Origin: Ancistrus triradiatus
Lineage: Eukaryota > Chordata > Actinopteri > Siluriformes > Loricariidae
Assembly (NCBI GenBank): GCA_025084515.1
Contig: JAJAGP010000018.1
Span: 1 to 64,000, forward strand
Reading direction: 5' to 3'
Length of the DNA stretch: 64,000 bases
The position numbers and the translations under genes were made by a program. Below are positions 24,429-37,822 of the stretch, in pieces. A model generated the notes under the pieces. That model was not told where the DNA came from. It searched no databases and saw only the letters and a program-made list of their open reading frames with translations. Numbering within the stretch: position 1 is the first letter of the stretch; each line of letters starts with the position of its first letter.

Positions 24429-27400
24429 TCACTGTCCTGTGCTCTCGTTGGTCCTCAAGGCTCCAATCACGCTCTGGATGTTCTCCTCGGGAACCTGGCG
24501 GGAAGAAGAAACAGCTCAGAGGGTTTCCTTTCTGGCCCAAAGTTACCCCAAGTTGGGACAGATCATCCCCCGGTGCTGCAAAGTGCGACCCCAGCGACGG
24601 GCTGACGTCTCGGCCAGGGTGCACTTCTGCCTCCGGACCCACCCACGACCCTGACCAAAAGAAGCAGGGGCTAAAATTGGGAAAAAGAACAGAACACTAA
24701 CCAGAGCGTGGTCGAACTTGAAGGTGCTGATGTAATAGGCTGGAATGTCAGCAGTTGCCAAGGGCTCGGATATTTGAGCCACAATCCCACATTCATCTGG
24801 TAAGGAGATGGACATTTTCATTACAACAACAAAGGCGTTGGTTCAACCATGCCGTTCCATAATTACAGCTTGGGCGTCATTTACTCACCAAATCCTAAAG
24901 GCTGGCCTCCGATGCGGACCATTTTCCAAAGCTCTCCTGAAGCGCTGGTGAAGAGGACATTGTTGGGGAACCTAGCAGGGAGAAGAGCGACCGTCAGCTC
25001 CCAACAGAGCTAACCCAAATATAGGACTTGTTTAAAAGTATAACCCTTTGTCTTTTTATTGAACTATTTATAGGGTTCAGGTGGATGGTGTAAAATTTTT
25101 CCAAATCTATTCTCAAACCGATATATACACTATATGGACAAAAGTATTTGGACACCTACACTTTACACATCCCATTCTAAATCCAGAGGTATTCATATGG
25201 ACTTAGCCCCCCTTTTGCAGCTATAACAGCTTCCACTCTTCTGGGAAGGATTGCGTTACGAAAAACAAAACAAAACAAACAAAAAAAAAAGGTCAGAGCT
25301 GGGACTCGGGGTCATCAGTGGCTTGCTGCTGCTCCACCAGGGTGCATTTACATCTATGTCATTTAGTAGACACCTTATACTTACAACTGTTCCAATCTTA
25401 CAGTATTACTGTCCAAGCAATTGTGCGTTTATGGCCTTGCTCAAAGACCAAACACTGGCAGCTTGGCAGAGATGAGATTTGAACCCTGGACCTTATGGTC
25501 CCTAGTCCAGTACCTTAACCACTAGGCTACCACAGTCCCATAACGATCTAAATGATAGTTTTGCATTTATAGCATTTAGCATGCTAACTTATCCAGAGCG
25601 ACTTTGAATTGATAGTCTTGCTCAAGGACCCAACAGTGGCAGCTTGGCCGAGGTGGGATTTGAACCTCGGATCTTCTGGTCCATAGTCCAGTACCTTTCC
25701 TGCTAGGCTACCACAGTCCCATAGAATATCGGGCTCGTCTGGGATTTGAACCTGGGTCCTCTCATACCCAAGGCGAGAATCATACCCCTAAACCAACAAG
25801 CCCATTACACATGGTGAGCCCATTACAGTCCAAATACTTTTGTCCACATTGCAAATGCATCATGTCGTGAAGAATCGTTACACCCCTATGATCAAAGTGC
25901 AATAGAGCTGCCAAGGGAACCGTGTGTGGCTTTGTCTTTCTAAGGAGCATGGTCTTATTCCAATGTCAAATAAAACATCCACTGTAGTATTCAACTGCAC
26001 TAACAAAATGCATCTAGGGTGCTTGGGCCATTGCTTGGCTTGTGTTATGGATTACACTGCTCTAGCTGTATTCCTGCTTCTTGTACACACGAGGTATCAC
26101 ATACCAGTCACGGCTATACACAAACCACAAATCAGTGCCGGCACGCATGCACACGTGAGAAATGGAGGTCAGGGACGGGCCTAACCTTTGAGTGGTCTGC
26201 TCGTCCATAACCAGGGAGATGTAGCCTTCGATCAGGGAGAAGGAGAAGAAGCGGATGTGTCCTGAATCCTCGTTCTGCGCTCCTGCCTCCTTCCCTCTGG
26301 CGTGAACAAAACCACAAAGGGGTTTCTAAATATTGCAACAGGCATCCCGACTAAAACCCGCCCTCCCTCTCCCCGCACTGGAGCGAGTTCAAGAGTTCAG
26401 AAATACTGAAATAGTCTCGTACAGGAGGAGGAGGTGTGCCGATGCTGCCGAGTGACTCCACAAGTGCAACACCGACAGCTTTTACATCGACCACAACCAC
26501 ACAAGTCGTCATCCAGTGCAGTGTGTAGGTAATTACTCACCACCTATTTTTGGTGCGTCCATACACTAATGGACGATTAGAAGGAATTCACATCCATGAT
26601 TGCATTAATACGGTGCAAAAGTCTTAGGCCACCATTAGAGAAGATATACCATTGCTTTAGCATATTTCATATACCATATCATATTTCTCAGCCTCTTTAT
26701 TAGAACACAGCCAGAAACATGTACGTATCGAAAAAACCTTCTTCGTCGGGACGCCAAGTTGACCCTTCTACATGCCGAAAAAGCTTGATCAAGACTGGTT
26801 TTGGAAGGGTAGCAGCCAAGAAAAGGCCACGATATGCTAACGCTCACAAAGATTGGTATGAAGATCGGTGGGAAAGAGTAAGATGGCGTGACAAATCCAA
26901 GTTTTTGGGTCCAGTATGTTATATATAGTCAACATATATCGAATGGTGGCCTAAGACTTTTGCACAGTACTGTAAATGTAGACATCTGTACAAGACATAT
27001 GTACAAGGTCTAGACCTCGATATAGTTGAAATTCTGAGAGATCCATTCAGGGACGATAGCACAGAACGGTCTAAAAGTCTTCCTTTCTGTTCTTTACTTC
27101 TAAACCGATGCCACAGAAGGTGTTAGTGGTCCTAAAAGAGGTTCTACGTGTTCATAACTACAAGGGTTCACATATTTGCTTGTCCACTGACAGACAGTTT
27201 TGGCTATCTGTTACATGGCAATGGAAATGTACACACTAAACTAGTGCTGATGCTAAATAGTCTGATAGATTTGATATACGTCTACTCAAGGGCAGTCCAG
27301 GGTTTTTTCCTGTCCTAATGGTCTCCCTGGTCTCCCATCAAACCTAGCAGATGGCGCCGCGGGTCGGCCATATGTGTGAGAAGACGAGGCACTTACCCTC

Positions 27401-30400
27401 CCGAGTAGAACATGACGTCCATGAGCAGGGTGGCCACGGAGGGCAGCGTGTCTGGGTCCAAGCTAGTCACACAGAACATGTTACTGGGACTGGAGAGCGG
27501 GTGGATGATGGGACGAGGGACTGGCGGAGGCGAGAAATTAATGGTTTATTAATGCACATTTGGCACAGAAACCAAGCAAAGGTCATGGCTCTCTAAAATA
27601 AGGCCTGCTCACCCAGCTTAGGCTTGACAAATCCGTTGGTGACTCCAGAATAGCTGGCAGCTACCGTCTCACCGTTGACCACCCTGAGGAGGGTGAACTC
27701 TGACGAAAGTGTGTGCATGACCATGGGAAGGTCCCGCTCCCGCACCTGGAAAGGCGTCCAAAGAGGGGTTCGTTTTAGCGAGCAAAGAAAATGGACGTTC
27801 TTATCCCAACTCGTCTCAAGGAGGGCCTGGGAATTAGGTGGAGACTCAAAGCAGGTGCATTTGACGAGAAAAACAAACCAGGTCGAGAATCGCGCCAAGA
27901 TAAAACTGCAACCTTAATACAGCCAACAGTGAGCTAATGCGAGCTTTGTACGCTTTCCCTCCCTGCTCCCTCTGCACAACACATGACATCATTACACAGC
28001 AAGCCCTGGCTTAAAGGAGAATCCAGCTTGAATCACAAAACGTTCATATTCATAATAAATAGGACACTACAAAGGCACTCGTCATCACGGCCTCCTTTGT
28101 TCGACTTGTTTGGGAGAAGGACAGAAAGAGACTCCAGAGGCTTTGACTGTCCTCCGAGCGTTATTGGGAAGTGGAAAGTGTACTGCACCGACCCTTTGGC
28201 CTAAATTAGGTCGTTGCTCCGAATTGGATATTGATCCAGAACGCTAACAAGAGGCAGTAGCAACTTTAAAGAACTTAAGTCTTTGACAGCAGTCTCAGAC
28301 TGAAATCCAAGCACTATATTGGAGAAAACCCAAAGACACGGCACACCAGTCTATATAGGCCATGCTAACCGTGAGGCACGGTGGCTGGGGCAGGGTGTTA
28401 CGTTAGCCAGGATTGGGCGATTGTTCAGAACTTCGCTTTAACAGCTGAAGCCTTAATAATTAGAATAAATGCGAATATCTGTCTTTCAACTCCCGACCCT
28501 GTGGCAGTAAATAGCCAATCAACGCCGAGGATCCACGAGCAAGAGCAGAAGTCCATCATTTGTGTGTGTGCGCGCAAGTAAAACTATCCTACTAATTGTA
28601 TGCTCATTAGCGCACAGTTTGACCCAAGTAGTAGGAATTTTAAAATTAAAATTTACAGAACAGCTTCAGCTCTGGGATGTTGGTGGGTTTCCTCACATTA
28701 GCTGCTCGCTTCAGGTCCTTCCACAACATTTCAATTGAATTAAGGTCAGGACTTGACTTGGCCATTCCAAAACATGAACTTTATTCTTCTTTAACCATTC
28801 TTTGGTAGAACGGGCTTGTGTGCTTAGGGTCGTTGTCTTGCTGCATGACCCACCTTCTCTTGAGATTCAGTTCATGGACAGATGTCCTGACCATTTTCCT
28901 TTATAATTCTCTGATATCATTCAGAATTAATTGTTCCATCAGTGATGGCAAGCCGTCCTGGCCCAGATGCAGCAAAACAGGCCCAAAAACCATGATACTA
29001 CCACACCACCTGTTTCATAGATGGGATAAGGTTCTTATGCTGGAATGCAGTGTTTTCCCTTTCTCCAAACATAACACTTTTCTTTTAAAACAAAACGTTC
29101 TATTTTGGTCTCATCTGTCCACAAAACATTCTTCCAATACCCTTCTGGCTCGTCCACGTGATCTTTAGCAAAACTGCAGATGAGCAGCAATGTTCTTTTT
29201 GGAGAGCAGTGGCTTTCTCCTTGCAACCCTGCCATGCACACCATTGTTGTTCAGTGTTCTTCTGATGGTGAACTCATGAACATTAACATTAGCCAATGTG
29301 AGAGAGGCTTCAGTTGCTTAGAAGTTACCCTCGGCTCCTTTGTGACCTCACCAACTATTACACGCCTTGCTCTTGGAGTGATCTTTGTTGGTCGACCACT
29401 CATTGGGGAGGGTAACAATGGTCTTGAATTTCCTCCATTTGTACATAATCTGTCTGACTGTGGACATTGGTGGAGTCCAAAATCTTTTTAGAGATGGTTT
29501 TTGTAACTTTTTCCCAGCTGATGAGCATCATCCAACAACTCTCTTCCTGAGCTCCTCAGAAATCTCCTTTGTTCGTACCATGATACTCTTCCACAAACGT
29601 GTGTTGTGAAGAGCAGACTTGATAGATCCCTGTTCTTTTAAATAAAACAGGGTGCCCACTCACACCTGATTGTCATCCCATTGATTGAAAACACTCTGAC
29701 TCTAATTTCACCTTCAATTTGCTAATCCTAGAGGTTCACATTACTTTGCCACTCACTAATATGTAATTATTGGATCATTTTCCTCAATAATTTATCCCCC
29801 CCCCCCTCCTCCCCCCCCACCCCCTCCCCCCCCCCCCACTCCCCCCCCCCCCCCCCCACACCCCCCCCCCCCCCATCCCCCCCCCCCCCCCCCCCCACAT
29901 ACTTTTGCCACTCACTAATATGTAATATTGGATCATTTTCCTCAATAAATAAATGACCAAGTATATTTTTTTTCTCATTTGTTTAACTGGGTTCTCTTTA
30001 TCTACTTTTAGGACTTTTGTAAAAATCTGATGTTTTAGTTCATATTTATACAGAAATAAAGAAAATTAGTTAGGGTTCACAAACTTTCAAGCACCACTGT
30101 ATAACGGTTTAGGCTTTGGCAGCGTTCCACTTGTGTTTTCAGCCGTATCTCGGGCGCTTTTGCGTATTTTTGAACAGTTTTCCTGTGAAATTACCCTTTA
30201 TATTTACATTACAGAGTAAAAAGACTGTGACTATGGTCTGGGAAACCCTAGACAGTGGTAGATGGACAGCCGATTCACCTTCAAGAATGACACTGACCCT
30301 AAAACCACACAGTGCCTTCAGGAAAATTGAGAATGTCCTTAAATCCAACAAAATCTGATTAATCTTAAACAATTCCACAAGGAGGAATAGAAAAATATTC

Positions 30401-33400
30401 CCCAATCTAGTGTGCAAAGCTATTGGAGCCATTCAAACAGATTGATGGCTGTATGTAAAGGGAAAGGTCTGTCTACCCATTATTAATATCATTTATATTA
30501 ATATATTAATATTATTAACACATGTACCATATAAAACTTTTTCTCGTTACTGGATGTTGTAAGACGAAATGTGTCAATAAAGTAAACACACCTGGAAAGT
30601 TTTTTACTGGTTTCAGAGTTAAACATTTTTTAAATAGGACAAAAAGTGACTGATTCAAAGGGGTATTGTGGGTTTTTTTTATAGGCACTGTGCTCGGTGC
30701 CTTCTGGAACTTTCAGTCCATTTGTTACTGTCTATTTTTACTGTTGGACTCAAAACAACTGAGCGTTTCACAAAAAAATGGCGAGTAAGAAGAGATGCCT
30801 GCTTTTCACTTTAGTCAACAACCCACCATGTCACATGACATGATCAGATGCACCAGTCCAGCTGTCACCGTCTCTTCTTTCTTCTTATGGAAAACAGTGA
30901 GAACCCTCCAACTTCAAATCGGATCAGTGAAAATGCAAAATGAAGACCAGAAGAGCAAGTATAATCATGTTAAAGGTGTTTTAGGATAATAAATCAGATC
31001 ATGTCGTGGATGGTCACGGGCTTTCCAACAAAAAAGAGCTTTGTAAGCTGAACATCCACATGCTAAGAAAATTGGGTCAACATTAAACACCAAACAAAAC
31101 AAAACAAAAAACCCCAATTCCAGGATATTAAAGGTCGTCTCATCATCATGCATGGTTTCGATGACTAGCTCGAATAGTACAAAGGCACATCAGGTCCATT
31201 TCAAAAGCCCTTGGATTGCATGAGCATAATCCGACGCTCATTTGTCACTCTAGGCACTGCCTGCATGTCTCGATTGAAACCTGATTGGGATACGAGTTCC
31301 ATTAAAGCCAGGGAAAGCATCCGGGTTGATTTAACGCAACCAGAAACAAACAGGCATCTTCATTTCAAATAACACAAACAGCTCACACTCGTTTGGGGGG
31401 GGCGAAGAAAAACACACAAGGACGTCTTAAGCAAACAGTTGAAATGAAATTCAAATGCTTTCTGAAGAGCCTCTGTTGAACAGACTCACCAGGCAGATGA
31501 AAAACAGTTCAAGGGCAACCCCGTGCGGACCTACGTTCTGCATTCAGGCCGCACAGAACAGCAACACATTTCCATTTAGCAGATGCCCTTATTCACAGCG
31601 ACTTACAAGTGCTACGGCCTTACAATCCAAGCAACTGTGGGTTAAGCGGATTTCTACTTTTCAACCAGACGATAATTGCACAGAAGGATGTGACAAACTT
31701 CAATCATTAAACAACTAAATTCTGAATTTCCTCCAGCATATACTGTGTTTCTGAGTTTCCCCAAAAGTGTTACAGCTGCAGCATTTAATACCAGGGTTGC
31801 CAGATCCGGCAGGCGAAACAAGCAACCAAGTCTATGGAAACACGCCCAAGAGATTCTTAGAATAAGCAAACCTGGCAACCGTTTTTCATTCTGTAAGCCA
31901 CTTCTATGACAACCAACTGAAATGAGAGCTCCATTTCTTAATCTGATTTCTAGATTGCTGTTTAGATGAGCATTTGAATAATCCAAGTGCATAAAAACAC
32001 AATCAGTGCCCATGGTCCATAGTCGGTGGTCCACAGTTCAGTACTCTGTGGCCACCACAGTCCCAAAATATTTGGAGATCCAAGGGACGTTGGTATACTC
32101 ATGGTATACATTTCGTCATCTCCTTATCCAGGGCGACTTGCGACTGCTACAGGCTTACAGTCCAAGCAGATGTGGGTTAAAGGTCTTGCTCCATGGCTCA
32201 ACAGTGGGAGCTTGGCTTGGAGATGGGATCTGAACCCTAGACCTTCTTGTCCAGTCCAGCAATACAATCTTGTGAAAAGGAAATATTTGTCCAAATATAA
32301 ATCCATCACCGTCTGTTCTCTTCGCCATGGTCAGAAACCCGAATGCGAAACCCGAATTACTCCTCGTACATCTTCTACGAACGATCATACGAACATCTTC
32401 TACGAACGTATTTTCGCACCTATACTCCTGTAGTACATCCTGTCCGCGCCGCCATCTGACTTGCACATTCATAACTGCACCCGTCTGCATTTGCACAGTC
32501 ATACTTTGCACACACCCACCGTGCTTATTACGTTCTGAAATTGCCACTGCGTTTGCTGTGCAGTCCCTTGTCGGCAATTTATTGTCGGTCGTGTCGGCTC
32601 CTAAATTCATTAGTACCTTTGTGTTACTCGTCTCGTATACTGTTCAACTGCTGAGAGCCAAACAACAGGACCTGAGAAACGCAGTTCATTCCACAGGCGA
32701 CGGAAAAACAGGCGTCTCTTTCGGCGCGGTATATTTCAGAACAGGGAGCAGACGCGCGTCTGGCTGGTCGTCCTGCCCCAATGAGTCAGATAACGAGGTT
32801 TATTTGCGGCCTAGCTCCTGAAGCTTCCTCTGCCCTGCACATTTGGGACAGGCCCTGCTATTTATAAACGAGAAGACGAAGAAGTAGCCCAAAATGGACA
32901 GGTGGGTGCATCCCCCCCGGCCCCTGCATTTTTTTTCCTCCCTTTTTTCTTTTTTTAAAAAGAGGTTCGTGCTGCGGCCAGGAGAACATTCTGGCGAATT
33001 CCAGCAAGGGGCCACGTTGATCCTCTTTACATAACGACCCGTGGATTAGCATCGGCTTTGCCTTTCTTTATTTTCATAAACAGCGTGCGGGCTGTGGGGT
33101 TGGGAAGGGCCCCGAAGCAAGTATGTTCAGACAGGCAGCTTCAGACAAGTTGTTTGGCAAATTGGATTTGGACTGGACATGAGACCACCCCAAAAAAATC
33201 TGATTCATGCTGCATTTGTACGGATAATTCCGACACGCATATTCTTGATATTGTTATATTTGATATTTCAGTTATATGCATTTACATTTACAGCATTTAG
33301 CAGACGCCCTTATCCAGAGCGACTTACAACTGATACAGTCTTACAATGGGTTAAGGGTCTTGCTCAACAGTGGCAGCTTGGCAGAGGTGGGATTTGAACC

Positions 33401-36400
33401 CTGGACCTTCTGAGCCATAGTCCAGTACCTTAACCACTAGGCTACCATACTGTTGTCATTCTATAGCTTCTTTTTATATAGTCTCCATATTACTGTATTC
33501 TCTTGATTTATATTTTCTTTAAATATCTTAATTAGCCAACTTCATTTCATTCTTACATATAACATCCAAGCTGCCCAATGAGGTCGAGTACCTTTTTAAG
33601 GCTTCTTCCTTATAACCTTTAGGGAGTTTTTCCTTTCCACTGCAGGCTTGCTCAATTAGATTTCAAATGTCCGGCAGAAGTTTTGTTACTTCTCTTTTAG
33701 AAAATCAGCAAAACATCCAACTCTTCCAGTTAATTCTTAATCATAACAATAAGAAGAGCATTTGTGAACTCACAACCAACCTGTGCTACTGATTTTAACC
33801 CGTCCCAGAAACCGACGGGTGCATAAAAAAGTTCACCCTGGACAACATGCGCCAGTCCATCGATGGTTTGTTGACTGACTGCTAATAAAGAAAGTTTCCT
33901 TTCGCCCCAGTGACATGACTCTCATATTTGACTCTTTACCATGGGAGCTAATATGGGTACGTGTGCAAACAAATTAGATTTGGTCACAAGGACACTGTGT
34001 CTCCAAATCAGATTTAAGAAATAAATTAAATCTTTCCGGAGGTCTGAACACGAGATGTAGACTGAGAGGGACCCGTCGATAAGGGTGGCGGTGTGCACGC
34101 ACTCGTACTGTCACCGCAGAAGAAAAGAATGTGCTGAGACGACAACCAAGGGCAGCAGTCATGGTGTAACTCATCTGTCGTTGGACAGTTTGGGTTAGTC
34201 ATCCTCTAATCCTGCATGGACACTGCTCACGGGACGCAGGTGGCTGGACATTTTTGGTTGATGGACTATTTTAAGTGGTGGTTTTAAAACTCCAGCAGCA
34301 CTGCTGTGTCTGCTTCGCTCGTACCAGAACAACGCGCTAACACACCACCACCATTAGTGCCGAGAATGACCCACTACCCAAATAGGACCTGGTCTGTGCT
34401 GGTCCCGTGGGGGTCCTGACGATTAGAGAACAGAGTAAAGTGGACGAACAGTATGTAGGGAAACAGATGGACTACAATCTGTAATTACAGAACTACAAAT
34501 TCCATCTATATGGGAAAGGGAGCTCATAAAATGGACTTGGTTTCGATTTCCCCTCCGAATTCCCCAGAAGTAACACAACACAAGTGCAAGAGGGTACAAC
34601 TAGGACGATGGAACGGAAATGGAGGGTGCAGGTAGAGGCAAACTGGCAGACACTCACTCGGTTTGGAACCCGGTACTACTCCCATTGTATTTTTCTTTAT
34701 TTTTACTTCTACAGTACTGTACTCTTGGTGCAAATAAGTCTCCACGGGTCCTAAAATGGGTCGTACTGATTGCCAACCAACAGTGAAACAGGAACTTAAT
34801 GCTCCAGAAAAAGTTAGCATTAGCAACTGCACTAGCACCCTGAGTTCCCAAATAGAGTAAGTGTTTTGCTTTGATTCACTAAATTACGTGATATTTCTCA
34901 ACACTTTATTATAAAATAAGCTTTGTGTTCATGATTTTGTCTAACAGGTTCCGCTATGATACAGTACAGACCATATTAAGCTCATCAGTTCATGATACAT
35001 TTAACATGATGGATTTGTCGGAACGCATCCCCATCATAAATCAGACACCTCCTGTATAAAACTCCATTAACCCATATAATGCCTTAGACAGTGGATTTTC
35101 TGAGGGTCTGGAATCGATTCATTCAATTTACATAATTTCTCGAGGAAAATACTTGCTCGGTACTCGTAGTTTTCGGTTCACGACAAGCCTTCTGGAACGA
35201 AATATCCAAGGCACCACTGTATCAGGGTTTGATTGTATGCAAGTCATGAACAACTCACCAGTATGAAGTCCGTTTGGTAGGTGGACAGCATGAACACAGA
35301 GATGTTGTGGTCAGCCAGCGGGGCGATGACTGATTTGGCGATTTTGGTCACGCCGATCGGCTGAGAGCTGGTGGCGCTGCCACCCCCGGACACCACGTTG
35401 AGGGCCAACCATGTCGCATCGGCCACGCTGAGATGCTCGGACTCGGGCAGTTCTGAAAGCACAATGTCTGTTTGTTTATATATATGTATATTAGAGTAAT
35501 CAATTAGCCTAAGGCACGTCTTTGGACCCAGGCCACTCCACTCTGGGATTGAACCCAGGACCTACCTCAGCTACCCACCGAGCCGACCCGAAAGCACAAT
35601 GTAAAAAGAATAAATGCATATGAGAATAAATAACTGAAGGTGCACCATTGCCCGCCAGTCAGGGGATCACTTGCCAACGTCCTGTCCAGGGCATGCATCC
35701 TTGGATCAGCTGATGCTTATTAACTCTTGGATTATGCATAAAGACAATGATCTAAAACATGTGCGTAAATACGAATTCAAAACTAATGACGTTTGTGATT
35801 TGCAATGGTCAACTCACAGTCCGGACTTTAATCCAGCTCAGATGCTGCTTGATTCCCTGAGCTTGTTCATACTCAATAATCTCAGAACTGCCTTATATAC
35901 TTCAGTTATTGCTATCTGAAATGAATTCAAGCCTGGACTCGTGTACTACAGTCCATTATTGTAACAAGACAACATCTTATATGAACTGTAAGAAAATCAA
36001 CGGGTTCCCAAACATCTTTCGGACTTCTGAATAAGTGAGACGGAGCTCTCACGCAGCAGACCCTCCTGGATTTATACTACTCAGTGCAGCCGAAATGATG
36101 GGTTTATTTGTCTAGACCAACAAACAGCATGTTCCATTTACTGGGAAATGTTGCTCCAGATGTGAGTCAGAACCTTGTCACAATTCATTATTATCCGACC
36201 ACATTGGGGAAAAAATGACTTGAGAACGTCTTGACAACCGGCCAGTGGTTGAGGTACTACAAACCAGAAGACCAAGCTACCACTGTTGGGCTCTTAAGCA
36301 GGGTCCTTTATCCACAATTTCTTGGACTGTACACTGTACAATATCAGTCCTCAGTCGGTCTGGGTAAGAGCGTGCCCCCAGTGTCTGTTGGTCCAAGTTT

Positions 36401-37778
36401 CCAGTTACCAACACAACCAATTATGAATAGAAAAAGCCAACACAGGGACACCACTGACCATGTTCTGTTCCTCAGACCAGCAGTGACAGCGACATGGTAT
36501 TGTACAGTGGTGCTTGAAAGTTTGTGAACCCTTACAAATTTTCTATACTTCTGCATAAATATGATCCAAAACATAAATCAGATTTTCACACAAGTCCTTA
36601 AAGTAGATAAAGAGAACAAACTGTTGATCAGTTCTGCACACTGGCAGGACACCGGTCAGTTACGCTGGGGACCGTTGTGACCTCGCCAACTATTACACGC
36701 CTTGCTCTTGGTTGGTCGACCACTCCTGGGGAGGGTAACAACGGTCTTGAATTTCCTCCATTTGTACACAATCTGTCTGACTGTGGATTGGTGGAGTCCA
36801 AACTCTTTAGAGATGGTTTTATAACCTTTTCCAGCCTGATGAGCATCAAACAACTCTTTTTCTGAGGTCCTCAGAAATCTCCTTTGTTCGTGTCATGATA
36901 CACTTCCACAAACATGAAGAGCAGACTTTGATAGATCCCTGTTCTTTAAATAAAACAGGGTGCCCACTCGCACCTGATTGTCATCCCATTGATTGAAAAC
37001 ACCTGACTAATTTCACCTTCAAATTAACTGCTAATCCTAGAGGTTCACATACTTTTGCCACTCACTAATATGTAATATTGGATCATTTTCCTCAATACAT
37101 AAATGACCAAGTATAATATTGTTGTCTCATTTGTTTAACTGGGTTCTCTTTATCTACTTTTAGGGCTTGTATGAAAATGTGATGTTTTAGATCATATTTA
37201 TGGAGAACAGAGAAAATTCTGAAATTTTTTTGGATGTCACTTTTGGTTGCCCACAAACTTTTGCCTATAGAGCGATTCACTATCAGTTTGCGTCGGCCGT
37301 CCAGGCTCCAAAACGTCTTCTCATTTTTGACTTGCCACCGTTTGAGCAGGTCAAGAAAACAAACAGAATCCCTTCCCCTGCCTCATGACCCAGAGCTTCT
37401 TCTGGTAGCCATGGTGACCCTGGCAACCGGCGTGTAATGACACAAATTCAGCCAGTCAACCACAAAACCAAACGGGCCGACAGCTTAGCCTCGGTTAACC
37501 CGTAATGGAAGTGAAGCAGCTGATGAAGCAATATGTGGTCAAACATTGCCAGCCAGCCGAGATGGGAAGGGGACCGAGGTCCTTCCTTTGTTCCCGTGCC
37601 TCACAAAAAAAAACCTACCTTTAAAGCCGTCTTCGTCCACTATGATGGTGTAATCCTCCGGGGTTTCGGTCAAACTGAAGAACTTGCATCTGCAGAGAGA
37701 TAAAGGATTTCGTAAACTCATGTCTTTATTATGTACCCGCACATGGTTTGGTTAGTCCTTCCAGACTGGAATGAAGAA

Positions 37779-37822
<44 letters not shown>

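Noticed and set aside
26186..26278. Alternative acceptor for castor2 exon 6 (GGCAG at 26279)
   Set aside because: It would shift the reading frame. The upstream acceptor keeps frame and gives a segment of exactly the human length.
29784..29978. Gly/Trp-rich minus-strand frame
   Set aside because: It is only the reverse of the poly-C tract.
32155..32610. 151-codon minus-strand frame in castor2 intron 3
   Set aside because: Part of it is the reverse side of a SINE, the rest has no family resemblance, and no splice partners were found.
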